Part shown: positions 1-12,082 of the stretch, one piece after another | How the letters are laid out: each line of letters begins with the position of its first letter | Position numbering within the stretch: the stretch's first letter is position 1 | Assembly: GCF_004011695.2 (NCBI RefSeq) | Contig: NC_082426.1 | Span: 558,001 to 622,000 of the forward strand | Length of the DNA stretch: 64,000 nucleotides | Reading direction: 5' to 3' | Source of the DNA: Ascochyta rabiei | Taxonomy: Eukaryota; Ascomycota; Dothideomycetes; Pleosporales; Didymellaceae | Notes under the pieces: model-generated | What the model was told of the DNA's origin: nothing | The model's input: only the letters and a program-made list of their open reading frames with translations | The model's database searches: none | Translations under genes and position numbers: made by a program

Positions 1-537
1 GCCAATCGTGCAGATGATGGCAATGTCAGCGATAGTGAGCTCGATACCCACAACAAACTCCCTGCCATCCTTCTTCGCCGCCTCCACGTAGTCGTTGAAC
101 GCCCGCAGCGCCCCTTCAATCTTCCGGCTCTGACGATCAATCCATTTCTGCGATTGCGCTTCTTTCTCGCGCCGCCCTTCCCAGCGCGATAGCACCATGG
201 CGTCCATGCATCCTACGCCGAGCACGACGATCTGCTTGGCCTGCAGGTTGCCATCCAGATCACCGGGAAGGAGTCTGGGGCCTTTGTCGGCGTACTTCTC
301 GACAATGTAGCTTTGGATGTGTGCGCTTTCGTAGACCGGGGGCCGGGCGTCGCCTTCAGGGAAGACCAGCACGGGGAGCTTTTCGAGCGGGTTGTATTTG
401 GGTGTTTGCGTCTGCGATTCCCATGGGATTTCGTTTTGGAGCTCGAAGGGTATGCCCTTCAGTTGGAGGGCGATGCGGTTCATTCGCGCAAAAGGCGATG
501 GGGTTGCGGATAGGAGAGTGAGAGGTTCGGATGACAT
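1..537 (-). CDS. Glutathione S-transferase family protein (3' end beyond window)
   Basis: The reading frame opens at the ATG at 537 and runs off the left edge after 179 codons, so the C-terminus is missing. The N-terminal part fits a thioredoxin-fold GST domain: a SPFAR motif at residues 14-18 where the active site is expected, LPVL with the cis-proline at 54-57, and the Glu-Ser pair at 70-71 that binds the glutathione gamma-glutamyl group. A helical C-terminal domain follows from about residue 95, and the last visible residues (TIADI, about 169-173) match the conserved GST folding motif. No intron is needed in the visible part. GSTs conjugate glutathione to electrophiles in the cytosol; the substrate cannot be read from the sequence. 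Family call firm, subclass uncertain. Confidence 0.88.
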   Translation of the reverse strand, partial: MSSEPLTLLSATPSPFARMNRIALQLKGIPFELQNEIPWESQTQTPKYNPLEKLPVLVFPEGDARPPVYESAHIQSYIVEKYADKGPRLLPGDLDGNLQAKQIVVLGVGCMDAMVLSRWEGRREKEAQSQKWIDRQSRKIEGALRAFNDYVEAAKKDGREFVVGIELTIADIAIICTIG

Positions 538-1697
538 GGTGGTGGTGGTGTTTCCAGAGCTGTAATGGTACCTTAACTATCGGAGTCGGTTTGTATGGTA
601 GGCTCAAGTATGTCTTATCTCGGTGTTTGCAAAGCATGAACACTCGCAGAACTCACACGAGCTCCGATATATACCCTCGGGGGTCTAGTATGCGGGGTTA
701 GTTCAAGACCGGTCATAAGACAGACGTCATCACAACCGCCGTCGACAATTAAACACTTCGAAAAACACCACGGAGTAGCTTCCGGCGTATTACTGGCTAT
801 GTCATAGCCTTTCAAGTGCAGTACAGCACATTGTGGGGCTTGTCACTCTATCGAACTATGGAATTTTGGTTAGAAGTCCCCTTTCTCAGGTACCACTGTC
901 AGATGGGAACATGTCGGAGATATATCATCCACTGGAATCGCTTCCCTACTTTAAGGATTGCTCTATGGTCTCCACAACAACATGCGTTTCCCCTTAGAGC
1001 ATAGAAAACAAGAATATGCCCGATCTTGCATGACAACCTTGAGGGCGTTTTGAGTTACACCACACATCACCTTCGCGGTCTTGAATATGGTAATTGACAG
1101 TCCTTGCAGCTCTTCCTCGTCAACAATCTCTCAAAGATTGATCCACTTTGCCATCCAACGCTTGTTTACTACCTCTGTTTCAACTCGAAGTCCGGTATAG
1201 TAACTCAGTGTCGATCTTACTGCCTGCCGGCAGTCCAGCAGCGTGGAGTGCATGCTCGTGGGCGCCAAGTCGCCGCGATAACAAGAGTGGCAGGTCGGTA
1301 CTCTCTGTGCGGCGACGAAGAACTTCTGGTGGGCATCCCGTGTCTGTTTGCGTAACGGACACAAGTCAAAGGAGAGATATCTGGAGATTTCAGTGGCATT
1401 TCGTCAGAACGTTTATAGGCGGTATGGCGAACCAGCACCTTCCTCATATACAATTCAAGATGTCCAGGCATCGCATGCATTGTCTTCGTATGAGTAATTT
1501 CACGACTGACGGCCGCTTGATGAACATATTATGCATTACTACGCTTCTTCAATATCTGGTCATACCCTAGTTTCCCACGCCCAAACGCCAACCAAGTGCC
1601 CTAGATCTAAGCCAGCCTAAAACTCGGCACCTGCTGTGAAGTATATACACCCCATCATATCTCATCCACATGTGTACACCGTCTCTGGGTCCCTACT
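538..1697. other. Intergenic region between GST and squalene epoxidase
   Basis: It holds the shared upstream side of the GST gene and the 3' side of the squalene epoxidase gene. Open frames here are short, overlap on both strands and show no motif. I see no gene, RNA or repeat. Confidence 0.6.
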
Positions 1698-3294
1698 TTA
1701 CCTGCGTACCTCCCATACAAGATAGGGTCCAATGACTGTCGCCGCCGTGTAGATAATGAGTATGCTCTCAACGCAGAGAACGTACGGCACCTTCCAGACT
1801 GGTACGTCCCTGGCCCTGCAAAGTATCGCATAAAACGCAACGCTGAAGAAATGGAAAACCAAAAACACGGGGTTGCGAATAAGACCGCTCAACAGACCAG
1901 CCGGCTCACTAATGTGCCTGCCGCCGAGCTGGAAGTACCTGAAACATCCGTTCTTCAAGGCTGTGAGATGGACGTTGTTGGCTGCGAACAAGCTGTATAG
2001 TGCCATTGCGAGTATGTTGATGACTGAAGAGCCGTCTTTGCGGGCCCAGTGGAACTTGCTCATCGCTGCGAGTACGGCGTCTGTTTCTTCGAGGTTTGGG
2101 ATATTTTGGGGCGATAGAAGTGTAGAGAGTGTGACGACATCGTTGAAAGCCACGGTCATACCGCCTCCGGTAAGCGGGTGGCGCATGTTCATTGCGTCGC
2201 CGAGCATGATGAGACCGCGTGTCTTCTGTATTGTAGGCGGAAGGAACGAGTTTGGCATTGATCTCAACTTGCCTGCCTCGACTGCACGCCTGAAAGCAGG
2301 CTGTACGCACTCGGGAAGATTGGGCAGAGCAACGTTGAGCATGTGATTCTTGACGCCTCCTGCTTTTACGCTCGCACTCGGCAGACCCTCAGGGATGTCG
2401 ACAAGGATTCGAGTCTCGTGTGTGCCTATCTGGTAGATGAGTATTGGCGGTGCATCGGTGAGGATGACGTGGCCGTGGTAGGGCATGGGAAGCTCAGCAT
2501 CGATCATTTCAAGACCCCAGAATCTGCTGCGGACTTGGGGCTGGTGGGGGATGTGCTCCTTTCTGAACTTGGAGGCGTAGCCGTCGGCCACAAGCGTTAC
2601 GGCGCCAAAGTAGTAGTCCTTTTCGCCCTGGGTCTGGCACTCTACACCTAGAACTTGGCCAGTGTAGCCATTCTTCACAATGTCGGTCACGGTGCTCTCG
2701 ACGACGGTAACGTTGGGTGCGGCTTGCGCGGCGGCGCGGAGTTTCGAGATGAAGCGGCCATGGTGGAAGGAACGGCCCTCGGGCTTCTTTGACGGCTTGT
2801 CGGTGATGAGGTTGTCGGGGTAGGCAATGCGGACGGGCTCCTGGTGGTAGGAGACCTGGTAGCCGTAGCAGGGAATCGCATCAATGTCTTCGAGACAGTC
2901 TGTAGCGTCTGGTCAGCACACTCTCCCGCCGTGCATGCTCTCCTCGCGCTCACGTACCCCTCAGCCCCAGCTTCTCCAGGGCATTGACGCCGCCGGGCTG
3001 CAGCAGCTCGCCGACAATCCTATCCGGCTCCTTTAGGCTTTTTTCCAGCAGGATGACACTGCGCCCCTGCTTGCCAAACGCAACCGCCGCCGCGCACCCG
3101 ACAATGCCCGCGCCCACAATCACAACATCTGCCTCGTGGTGCACGCACCGTCTCTTCTCGCGGTAGTCGGACGTGTGCGTCCTCGCAGCGGGCACTTCGG
3201 ACGTCGACGTGCTGCGCGCTCGTAGCGAAGGTGACGCATTGACGCCCGGGGGCAGCGTCATGATCTTCTCCGAGAACATGGTGAGCATCGACAT
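1698..3294 (-). CDS. ERG1: Squalene monooxygenase (squalene epoxidase)
   Basis: Two exons, 3294-2958 and 2899-1698, give 512 residues, the usual length for fungal Erg1. The intron (GTACGT donor, CTACAG acceptor) restores the frame. It shows an N-terminal dinucleotide-binding motif GAGIVG (residues 61-66), RIVGELLQP (92-100), a DG motif near 216, the second FAD motif GLIMLGDAMNMRHPLTGG (from 341), and hydrophobic helices at the C-terminus that fit an endoplasmic reticulum or lipid droplet anchor. The enzyme converts squalene to 2,3-oxidosqualene in ergosterol synthesis and is the family targeted by allylamine antifungals. The start at 3294 is chosen because the longer frame from 3456 only adds a poly-Thr stretch encoded by a GGT/ACC microsatellite; the ATGs at 3288 and 3279 are alternatives. 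Confidence 0.96.
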
Positions 3295-3410
3295 GCTGGG
3301 CGGTGTTGAGGTGGGCCGGTTGAGAGGACCCAATTGTCTAGACGACGGAAGGGACAAGCCGAATACGAGGGGTGGGTGAATGGACGTGATCACGGGACTG
3401 TGGGTAAGAG

Positions 3411-3440
3411 TGGTGGTGGTGGTGGTGGTGGTGGTGGTGG
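3411..3440. repeat. (GGT)n microsatellite upstream of ERG1
   Basis: About ten GGT units lie roughly 120 bp upstream of the chosen ERG1 start, in the probable leader or core promoter. Read on the minus strand it is ACC repeats that would encode poly-Thr if translation began at 3456. Confidence 0.9.
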
Positions 3441-4129
3441 GTGGTGTCACACGCACACAGACGTCTTCGACAAAACGTCAGTCAGGCGGCTGTCAAAGAG
3501 TCCAATGCTTTGAACACAGGGTGGCGAACACGCGATCTTAAACGACCGTAGTGCAATGGGCAAATCGCGGCGGCTGAACCCCGGCAGGTGCGTCCAGCCC
3601 GCAAAACCCCTGGAGCCTGCCGTTAGTGGCGTGAATCTCATCTCACCGCATCAACAAACAATGGCCATCGAACCATAATCTGCAGACGGTGCGATTTTCA
3701 CCCCTCAGCAATCACTCTTCTCGCCCTCATCCTATTGCTTGGCCCTCACTTCTCCTCTGACATGTGACAGCGACGAATATGCAATAGACATGCGAGTGTT
3801 AACCATGGCTCATCGAGCGACCATCTGAAGTGTAGCCATTTTGGCGTACGGGGGGAATTAACATTAAAAAAAATCTAACAGGTAGCGACAGTAAAGAAAC
3901 GATCCGAATCCGGGCCATTGTTGTACCCTCGTACCCTTTTGTGCCTGCGCCCTGTCCCTAGCCCTAGTCGTCGTGCTATGTTGCTCGTCCACGTCGTTAA
4001 GCCACCCTGTTTCTTTGTCCACCCAGATCCTGTCTATAGAGCCTAATCAAGAAGAAGAAAACGCCCTTCGCTGTACAGACGCCGCTGAATCGAACCTTGT
4101 GGAGTGAGAAGGCTACAGATGGACACAAT
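3441..4129. other. Intergenic region upstream of ERG1
   Basis: It carries the promoter side of ERG1 and the 3' flank of the next minus-strand gene. No motif that I can assign to a factor with confidence, and no coding frame of interest. Confidence 0.5.
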
Positions 4130-5597
4130 CTACACTGCTTGACCGAATGTCTTGTTCGGTAGTGGCGACGGAAGAGGAGATTCGACTTCTAGAATGGTGG
4201 ACTGACGATCGACTGTAATTGGCGCCGAGTCATTGCCTAACAGCTGGCTTTGACGGTAGTATGCATCGTAGAACTCGCTGAGTCGAGCCTCTTTGGCTGC
4301 ACCTTCAGGTAGAGCAAGAAGGTGGCTCGGTGCTCTTGGGCCCGTTGTCGACGCCGTCGAGTTGGAGCGGTCGAAAGATGGGAATGGCTGGTGGGCCTGG
4401 TACGCACTATGTCTGTTCTCGCTGTACACGCTGCTGGCATCGCTGCCTTCACGCTGATGGGTCGAAACCGCAGTCGGTGCGGACGTCTTGAGTAGGAAGC
4501 GTTCAGGCTCAGAGTCTTGCGAATTTCGTCAGGAAAGGGAAGTCCATAGATCGTCTATTGCATGCTAAAATATACAAAGAAACACACCGAGAAAGTGGCT
4601 ACCTACGCGGCTCTTCCACGCGGATCGCGGGCGGTGACGGGGTGTTCCTCATAGCTGACGCGGGCAAAGTGGGAAGACGAGTCGTAGGCGCATGACCAGG
4701 AGAAGGCGGTGTGGGTGACTGGCCAGGAGACGGACGAGGAGATGGGTCATTGAAGGACGCTGCTTGCGACTTCCATGTTTCTTCGCCAGAGTGATACGAG
4801 ACACGGAGAGCGTCAGGCATCGGGATGGATGGTGCTGGCTTGTACGATTGCAGGTTGAAGTCAGCTGACCGGGGCGACGTGGAGCGAGGAGAGACGATGC
4901 CGTCACTATCGGTATCGAAGCCGCCGAAGGTTGTAGGCTGTGTACGGAAACCGGGGGATGGAGGGACATTCAGAGACATGTCTACTGCGGTGTCGTAAGG
5001 GTTATGCCTTCCGTTCAGTTCAGCCTCGGATGGTCGCAGTTTAACATGAGGAGGGGATGGCCTACGGTCTGGGAGCGTTTCTGAGTCGCGATTGCTGTTC
5101 TTTCCAGCCAATGGCAAGCTAACCATGCTGCCTCCATTCGAGTGCGGCTTCAACAGAGGCGAGTTGGGATTGGCAACGAGAGTGGACGAGCTCATATTGG
5201 GGTGGCCGGCGATTGACCCTGCTCTTGAAGTTGGGCGCGACTGTGCGACGCCAGCGTAGAAACCAGCCTCGATGGCGCGAATTCCGAATAAATCTCCCTC
5301 GTCCTTTTCACGCTGGTTGAGTTCCACGGTGTCTTCCCTTGGTCCAACCGATTCAGCGTCTTTCTTGACGTGCTTCTGCAACCTAATCACTGTGAGTGCA
5401 AGAGTGACCAATGCTCATGGCGTATACTCACTTCCTGCGGTCAAAGAATAGCTTGACGCATCCAGCAAGAATTGTCGCCGCAAGGAGAATCAAGAAGACG
5501 ATGCTGTGTTTGTCAGACCCATTGTGCACTCAGTAGGGACTGTGATCTCCTACACGTATTTGTACGCCAACTGCAAGTCACCGAACCAATTCGACAT
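4130..5597 (-). CDS. Single-pass membrane protein with Ser/Pro-rich cytoplasmic tail, unknown function
   Basis: Four exons are proposed: 5597-5554, 5503-5432, 5382-4607 and 4515-4130, giving 425 residues. The short first exons matter: they create a 13-residue lead, a transmembrane helix at about residues 13-35 rich in Val, Ile, Leu and Ala, and a basic stop-transfer stretch (KLFFDRRK). The rest is a low-complexity tail with many SP and TP sites and no recognisable domain. This layout fits a plasma-membrane or vacuolar protein regulated by phosphorylation, but that is inference. The first two introns are well supported by frame and by the helix they assemble. The last intron (donor 4606, acceptor 4516) is the least certain; GTAGCC at 4602 is an alternative donor. 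Confidence 0.7.
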
Positions 5598-7833
5598 TAT
5601 GGCTTAGGTGTGGGGTATGATAACGAAGTTGTGGAGCAACGAGCTCGGATAGGTTGGGTCAAGTCCTCAGACCAGGGTGTGGGTATCCTCCTTGGACTGG
5701 TAGTGGCGAGAGGCTTCCTGATCCGGTAGTCGAAGGTTCGAGTTGAAACCGAGTTTGCGAAGGTGAAAAGATTGTGATGCTCTACACAGCAAGGTGTTGG
5801 TAGTATGTCGAGCAAGTCCAAACGCGGAAAGCAATATGTCAAAAATGAAAGGACGTGTGCTTGATACACACTGTAAAGAGGGACTTTGAACGCGGATGCA
5901 AACACCAAGAAACCGAAGAAAGCTAAAGAAAAGAGCGAGGACCTGGAGATAAAGGCAAGCTACTGTAGGCGCGCAGGCTATCTCTGTCTGGGGCGGTACG
6001 AACGAACGGTGTCTGTCGGCACGTTCGTTATGATCTAAAAGCGGAATGGCAGGCTGGCTCAGGATCCCTGCCATTAAAAGCGAGGCTGATGGCCAATCGA
6101 AGAGTGTTGTGCTGTGGATGCCTTCTGAAAAGGAAGCCCAGTTCGCGAAGTCTAGCTTTTCTAGTCATGGCAGCGTTTTAAGCTTGGTTCACCGGCCTGT
6201 CCAAGGAAGGCCAGCCTTGCACCTTGTCCCGGCGTCTCTGTACGGTGTTTTTCTTCTGATGATTGAGAGATGAACGACCGCCTTGGTCGAACTTGGTAGC
6301 CACCTGAGGTGCCATAGCTGGCTGACCGCAATCGCTGAGCACAAGGCAATGGCTACTCTGAGCCTACGAATCGCATCTGCGTGGCGAGCATCAGGCGTCT
6401 GGCAACATCTGGTTGAGAGCGCGAGAGTTCTGTGATTCGCTGCTGGTCCCGTCGTGCCCCTGAAGCTATGCGGGGACGACCGCAGGAACAGGACTGGCGG
6501 CAGCCGGCAGCCCACTCTCGCGTGCTTGGCAGGGGAAAAGAAAGACATGGCGGATCCACAATCTAAGTCGAGCACCAGAACAGTCAATGCAGTCACCTAT
6601 TCGAGGCCAAGGAATCACGCGCATGGGCCGTGGGAATCTTTCGCCACTGCTTCCGACGTCAGACCGCAACCCAACCCTCGTGTTTCTCGGTGATTTTCCT
6701 GCAGTCGACGGACTCATGCCAGCCATAGCCTGACCTGACATGTCGAGCTAGAATAACCGCTTGGCTTTCGAGGCGCAGAACACGACAAGCTGCATGCGCG
6801 CAAACAGACGACCCTTACTCGGCTGTATATGCCATACGATGCTCTGTATCACCTGCTGTAGGGAGATGTGACAGGAGCAGAAGGCACGTTGAATGTCGCA
6901 CCAGCGTTCAAGCGGCACGCCTCCGTGCAAACAAAACACGGAATTGTCGTCTGACTATGCATCCTGCGGGGGAGCGGATTCGTGTCAACAGCGACCGGAG
7001 CGAGCCTCAATGCGGGCAGATGCCTTCTGCGCCGCACAGCATGGGCTCGCTCCAAATATCGAACCCGCACGCGTGCGCCCGATGACGCTCCCCTCCACGA
7101 ATCCATCGTCGACTGTCGTTTTTGGCAAGTCTTCGCTTTCACAGATCGCCGTCCATCGTCATCTTGTCGTGCACTCTTTGCGATCTGGAATATCGACGGT
7201 AAATGAGGGTCCGCGCTGGCGCTTGCCGGTCGCGAAAGCTATCGCAAGCGTGCCTTGGTGTCGGCCGCTTTGCCGCTTGTTCAGTGCCTCGTCGTATTTT
7301 GGCGCCAGTGGGTGCTCAGAGTCAGGAAGGGCACCAATTTCAACATCATCATGCAGAGCACGACAGAATCTGCCTGCGAAATGGCAACTGCAAACTTCAT
7401 CTTATTCTTTCCTGGTAATAAAACCACGACAGGCCGCTTGAGGCCCTGAAGCTACCGGTACCAGACTATCGATTCCGGAGCATGGATGAGCAGGAAAGTG
7501 GGGAAAGGAGAAGATCAACCGCAGAACAAAATGTCGCTCAGCCTTGCTGCCGACAGAGCTATCACGTGTAGGATCTCGTGTTGTGGCTTTTTGTCCTTCT
7601 GTTCCTTCTTCCGTCGCCTTCTGTTGGCGCTGGCTGGAGAACAAACGGTTCTGCGGTGAAGCAAGGACTGTCCTGTGGAAGGAGAGTCTTGGCGACAACT
7701 CGCCATGTCTTTCGTCATCGATTGCTCTTCACAAAACCCGGTTGCGCCCAAGATGGATAGCAAATACTCGCCACACTCTGCCTGTTGCTAGAGCTAGCAG
7801 TAAATCCAAAAATACATTGGAGGCCATCGCGAA
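5598..7833. other. Intergenic region, 2.2 kb, no gene seen
   Basis: It lies between two divergently transcribed genes (membrane protein on minus, Nudix hydrolase on plus) and so holds both promoters. Frames up to 182 codons occur on both strands but look like random reading, with no motifs and no plausible splice partners. Confidence 0.5.
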
Positions 7834-8670
7834 ATGGTTTCATCGAGCAAAGCGTCCGACAACCCCTCCAAAGTCATCAAGACAGAGCCGCTCGTCAGTC
7901 GATCAACATAAATCGAGTGGCCTCGATCAACAAATTGATATGGAGTAGGACTACAAAGATGCCAAATGGGCAACCTTGGTCTCGTAGGCTTATGCTGCAG
8001 CCCACCAGACCAGAATTATCTCTAATACCACGCAGCATCACATTCAAGGACCCTGAAGGCACCGAACGTCTATGGGAGTCCGCCGAGCGCCTCACCCGCC
8101 CTAAAGGCTGCGATATCGACGCCATTGGCGTGGCCGCCATTCTGGAAGACCCATCTAGACCCAACAACACGCCTCTCATTGTCCTGCAGAAGCAATGGCG
8201 AGCGCCTGCTGATGCCGTAGTTATCGAGATTCCGGCAGGCTTGATGGATCCTGGTGAGAGCGCGGAGGAGTGTGCGATCCGCGAGTTGAAGGAAGAAACG
8301 GGATACGTGGGTAAGGTGATTGAAGGGGACTTTGGAGTTAGTCCTGTGATGTTCAATGGTAAGCAGAGTTTTGAACCCTGTGGCGTCGCCAACCCACTGT
8401 GCAGTCACTCTTTGCTGACCACGTCCAGACCCCGGTTTCTGCAACACGAATCTCAAGATGATCCAGGTCACGGTTGACATGTCTCTCCCGCAAAACCAGA
8501 ATCCGCAGCCCGAGCTTGAACCTGGAGAGTTCATCGAGACCTTTACTGTTCCGATGACTGATCTCTACGCGGAGTGTGTCAAGTTCGAAAGAGAAGGCTA
8601 CGTAATCGATGCGAGGGTTGGCACGCTTGCACAAGGTGTTGAGTTTGCGAAGAGGTGGAAGCTCACTTGA
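7834..8670 (+). CDS. ADP-ribose/ADP-sugar pyrophosphatase, Nudix family (YSA1-like)
   Basis: Four exons, 7834-7893, 7949-7983, 8036-8358 and 8429-8670, encode 219 residues. The first two are very short and are recovered because they rebuild the conserved N-terminal run (KTEPLDYKDAKWATLVSI) that precedes the KDPEG strand in this family. A complete Nudix box runs from Gly100 to Tyr122 (Gly100, Glu106, Arg114, Glu115, Glu118, Glu119, Gly121), so the metal-binding catalytic glutamates are all present. Ysa1-type enzymes hydrolyse ADP-ribose and related sugars to AMP and sugar phosphate, clearing reactive ADP-ribose in cytosol or mitochondria. A gene model starting at the ATG at 7959 would miss the N-terminal strand and is rejected. 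Confidence 0.9.
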
Positions 8671-8781
8671 GAGTGCTGTTTCATGATGTGGGATGACTTG
8701 AAGGGCACCCAGTGGAAACAAGTGTGGAGTGAGGACGTTGATGTATGCTCAACAACCACCGTTTCCATTACCTCTAGAGCT

Positions 8782-8982
8782 GGCCGCTTCAGAAGACGAT
8801 GTCGTTGACATCATACATGGATTGAATTACTCTTTGTAACCGAACGATGGTCGCTTCAGAAGACGATGTCGTTGACATCATACATGGATTGAATTACTCT
8901 TTGTAACCGAACGATGGTCGCTTCAGAAGACGATGCCCTTGACATCATACATGGATTAAACTACTCTTTGTAACCTAACGAT
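8782..8982. repeat. 67-bp tandem repeat, three copies, in the 3' flank of the Nudix gene
   Basis: Copies start at 8782, 8849 and 8916. The first two are nearly identical; the third has several substitutions. Each unit holds the inverted repeat GATGTC-GTT-GACATC, which is disrupted in copy three. The array begins about 110 bp after the stop codon, so it may be transcribed in the 3' UTR. Confidence 0.95.
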
Positions 8983-9150
8983 GGGTCGCATCAGTGATTG
9001 TTCGAAAATATCGTTGACGGTTGATTCTAGAACTCGCTTCGCCCCTTAGCATTGCATACTGCATTTCTACAATGTATCAGGGATGTTTGCCCCAGGCGTA
9101 CATGAAAGCTACCTATCTGATCACCAGCGGAGTATGCCTGGTGCAACCAA

Positions 9151-9284
9151 GATTGAAGTCAACATAGAGATTGAAGTCAACATAGAGATCGAAGTCAACA
9201 TAAGAAATCGAAGTCAACATAGAGATCGAAGTCAACATAGAGATCGAAGTCAACATAGAGATCGAAGTCAACATAGAGATCGAA
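9151..9284. repeat. 18-bp minisatellite (GAAGTCAACATAGAGATC), about seven copies
   Basis: Near-perfect tandem units, with one copy interrupted by an extra A and an AGAAATC variant. Because 18 is a multiple of three, the array is open in several frames on both strands and makes repetitive pseudo-peptides; I do not treat these as genes. Confidence 0.95.
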
Positions 9285-9844
9285 AGTTGTGCTCCTCACT
9301 GAAGTAGCACATGAAGCGCTGTGTCGACACCGTGGTAGACTTGAAAGCTCGGCTGGTCTGGTTCTCGTCCCGAGTTGCACTTTTCGTCCTACAGAGTCGC
9401 AGTGTCGTTGCGCCAAGAGCAAAGCTCAAGATTCTCGTCACAAGTCTGCACCTAGCTCTTGACCTTGACCTTTCAGATTCTCGATCTTCTAGTACACGGC
9501 GAGGCCGTGAACAGCTTACTCTTCCATTGAATTGACTGGATCAGACTTGCTGCTCTCTGTATGAGAAGTATGGCCTTGGGCGCTGGATTGTGGTGTTCAG
9601 TTGCTTGACGTCAAAGCTCCAGGAGCTGCTTGCCCAAACGGTCAACGCCGACAGCGGAAGCACGCAATTTCGACGCGACATCATTGGCTCAACACACACC
9701 CTCAACTTTTTGACGGCTGTTAACGGCAGTCCAGAACCATTATTAATCGCAGGTAGCGTCATAATTTGGTTTCCATGTCGCTTCTCCACTGTGCCTCATG
9801 GCAACAGTCGCGTGGTGAGCGTACCCCAACCATAATCCTCAGAC
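9285..9844. other. Intergenic region upstream of the acetyltransferase gene
   Basis: Promoter side of the next plus-strand gene. No coding frame or RNA gene supported. Confidence 0.5.
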
Positions 9845-11476
9845 ATGAGCGTTTCCCGCAGGCTGCTCGCCGTCGCGCGGCGACAGGCACCGATGTTGCA
9901 AAGCTGTGCCAGGACAGCTTCACGATGGTCAATCCTCCAAGCAAGTAGAGGCATACATCAACAACCGCCACGCAATGCTCAACACAACGCGGCAGCTAGA
10001 GCGGAGGAAGATTCTGTACAGAGCGAATCGCTCAACCCAGCATTGTCCTTTCCGTGCCTTGACGCACTCGAATCGAAATCCGCTTCCCTCTCGAAACGCT
10101 CGACCGCAGGCCCTGAGCCATCGTATACGTCCGGGCATACCGAGATTTTTCATTCGAAACAGCCTATACTTCTGGACTGGGGCGGTGTATTGCCACAATT
10201 CGACGTGGCATACGAGACCTGGGGAAGCCTGAACCAGGACAAAAGCAACGCCATATTGCTGCACACTGGCCTTTCAGCTTCAAGTCATGCACACAGTACC
10301 GAGTCGAATCCCAAGCCAGGGTGGTGGGAGAAGTTCATCGGGCCGGACAAGCCTCTGGACACCACCAAGTACTTCGTCATCTGCACAAACGTCATTGGAG
10401 GATGCTACGGTTCGACGGGACCTTCTTCAATCGATTCAACGAGCGGCAAGCGCTATGCGACACGATTTCCCATTCTGACGATGGAGGACATGGTACGCGC
10501 ACAGTTCCGGCTGTTGGATGACCTGGGCATCCAGAAGCTATACGCAAGTGTAGGATCCAGCATGGGTGGCATGCAGAGTCTCGCGGCCGGCAACTTGTTT
10601 CCTGAGCGAGTCGGTCGGCTTGTCAGCATCAGTGGCTGTGCGCGCAGCCACCCCTACAGTATCGCCATGAGGCATACACAACGGCAAGGTAAGCCAAAGA
10701 GCCGTCTTCTACTACGTATATGCATGGGCTGACACCTTACCATAGCACTCATGATGGACCCCAATTGGGCTCGAGGCTTCTACTACGATAGCATCCCCCC
10801 ACATGGTGGCATGAAGCTGGCTCGTGAGATCGCGACCGTCACATACCGAAGTGGGCCAGAGTGGGAGCTACGGTTCGGCCGTCGTCGCGCAGACCCGTCG
10901 CGGCCACCAGCGCTCTGTCCTGATTTCCTCGTCGAGACGTACTTGGACCACGCCGGTGAGAAGTGGTGTTTGGAGTACGATCCCAATAGTCTGTTGTATG
11001 TTTCGAAAGCCATGGATATGTTCGATCTGGGTCAGGAGCATCGCAATCGTGTCAACGAGCGCAGGGCTGCAAATGCAAGCAAAGTACAGGCATATCTTGA
11101 TGGCAAGGGTACTGAGTCTGAAGCCATCGCTGATGCTTGCAGCTTGACCCTTCCCGAGCAGCCATACGAAGAGAAAGAACAGCCTGCAGACTTTGACGAA
11201 AGCAACGCCCCTACGGCTGACGGGAGCGAGCCGCCAGCCGACTTGGTTGCGGGTCTTCGACCGTTGGCCAACACCCCAGCACTAGTTCTAGGTGTCGCGA
11301 GCGATATTCTGTTTCCTGCGTGGCAGCAGCGCGAGATTGCAACGACGCTGAAGCGCGCAGGAAACAAGAACGTGACACACATCGAGCTGGGTGAGGAGAA
11401 GAGCATGTTTGGTCACGACACTTTCCTTCTCGATCTCGAGAACGTCGGTGGCGCAGTCAAGTCGTTCCTTGGTTGA
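9845..11476 (+). CDS. Mitochondrial serine O-acetyltransferase of the homoserine acetyltransferase family (CysA-like)
   Basis: Two exons, 9845-10688 and 10746-11476, encode 524 residues, close to the length of Aspergillus CysA. The N-terminus is rich in Arg, Ala and Ser and lacks acids for about 50 residues, as in a mitochondrial presequence. The alpha/beta-hydrolase core shows the nucleophile elbow GSSMGG (Ser239), an aspartate in GVASD (Asp468) and a histidine in FGHD (His505), which form the triad. A polar, acidic insert at about residues 390-445 separates core strands. Filamentous fungi use this family for both O-acetyl-serine (cysteine) and O-acetyl-homoserine (methionine) synthesis. The mitochondrial lead and the length favour the serine enzyme, but homoserine O-acetyltransferase cannot be excluded by sequence alone. 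Confidence 0.85.
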
Positions 11477-12082
11477 GACAATGAACGGCGGGCTTGTCAT
11501 TTCTTGTGTTCGGCCCTTCTTTCTGATGGTACATTGCGCCTCTAAACCAATGGGACACATACAGCATCTAAGCGTGCTTTGCATTGCATGGCGTTTTTGG
11601 CTGGGCGAAGATTTAGTCCCTATCGTAGCTTTATTAGCGCTTCTGGTCGTTAGCAGCAAAGGGGGGTGTTGGGTTGCCCAAGAAAAGCAGTGTGTCGTAC
11701 TCAACACACGTTACACAGTGAAACAGTACCGTGGTCGATCTCATGTCCAGATGTGTTGCGGATCCAAACTCCGCTGTACCTGCGCACTAATTTCACCTTG
11801 GGTACCAGCAGCATCTCTGTTGTGCTGCATCTGATAAACTACCTATGCATACCAGAGTTTGGCGTTTGCGCTTGTCGATCCACTTTCCCTTTCCCATCGA
11901 CTGCAGAACTGTTCCCTCTGTTGCTATTCGTGCCCTTACCACCCCCGCAGACCCAATGCTTGGCCTCCTCAACTTAATAGACAGTCGTTGTCCGCACCGA
12001 GGACCTCCCTGATCGTGACTCGTGCTTCCCCTCTTTCAGTCTGCTCTCTGTGCGAGGAGACGACTACGCGATATTTTTTGCA
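11477..12082. other. Intergenic region and leader of the sugar transporter gene
   Basis: Contains the 3' flank of the acetyltransferase gene and, from about 11900, a pyrimidine-rich stretch fitting the promoter and leader of the transporter. No gene seen. Confidence 0.5.

Noticed and set aside
8782..9284. CRISPR-like array
   Set aside because: The repeats are contiguous without spacers and the genome is fungal; these are minisatellites.
9083..9307. Small protein of Arg-Ser-Gln-His repeats
   Set aside because: It is only the 18-bp minisatellite read in frame.
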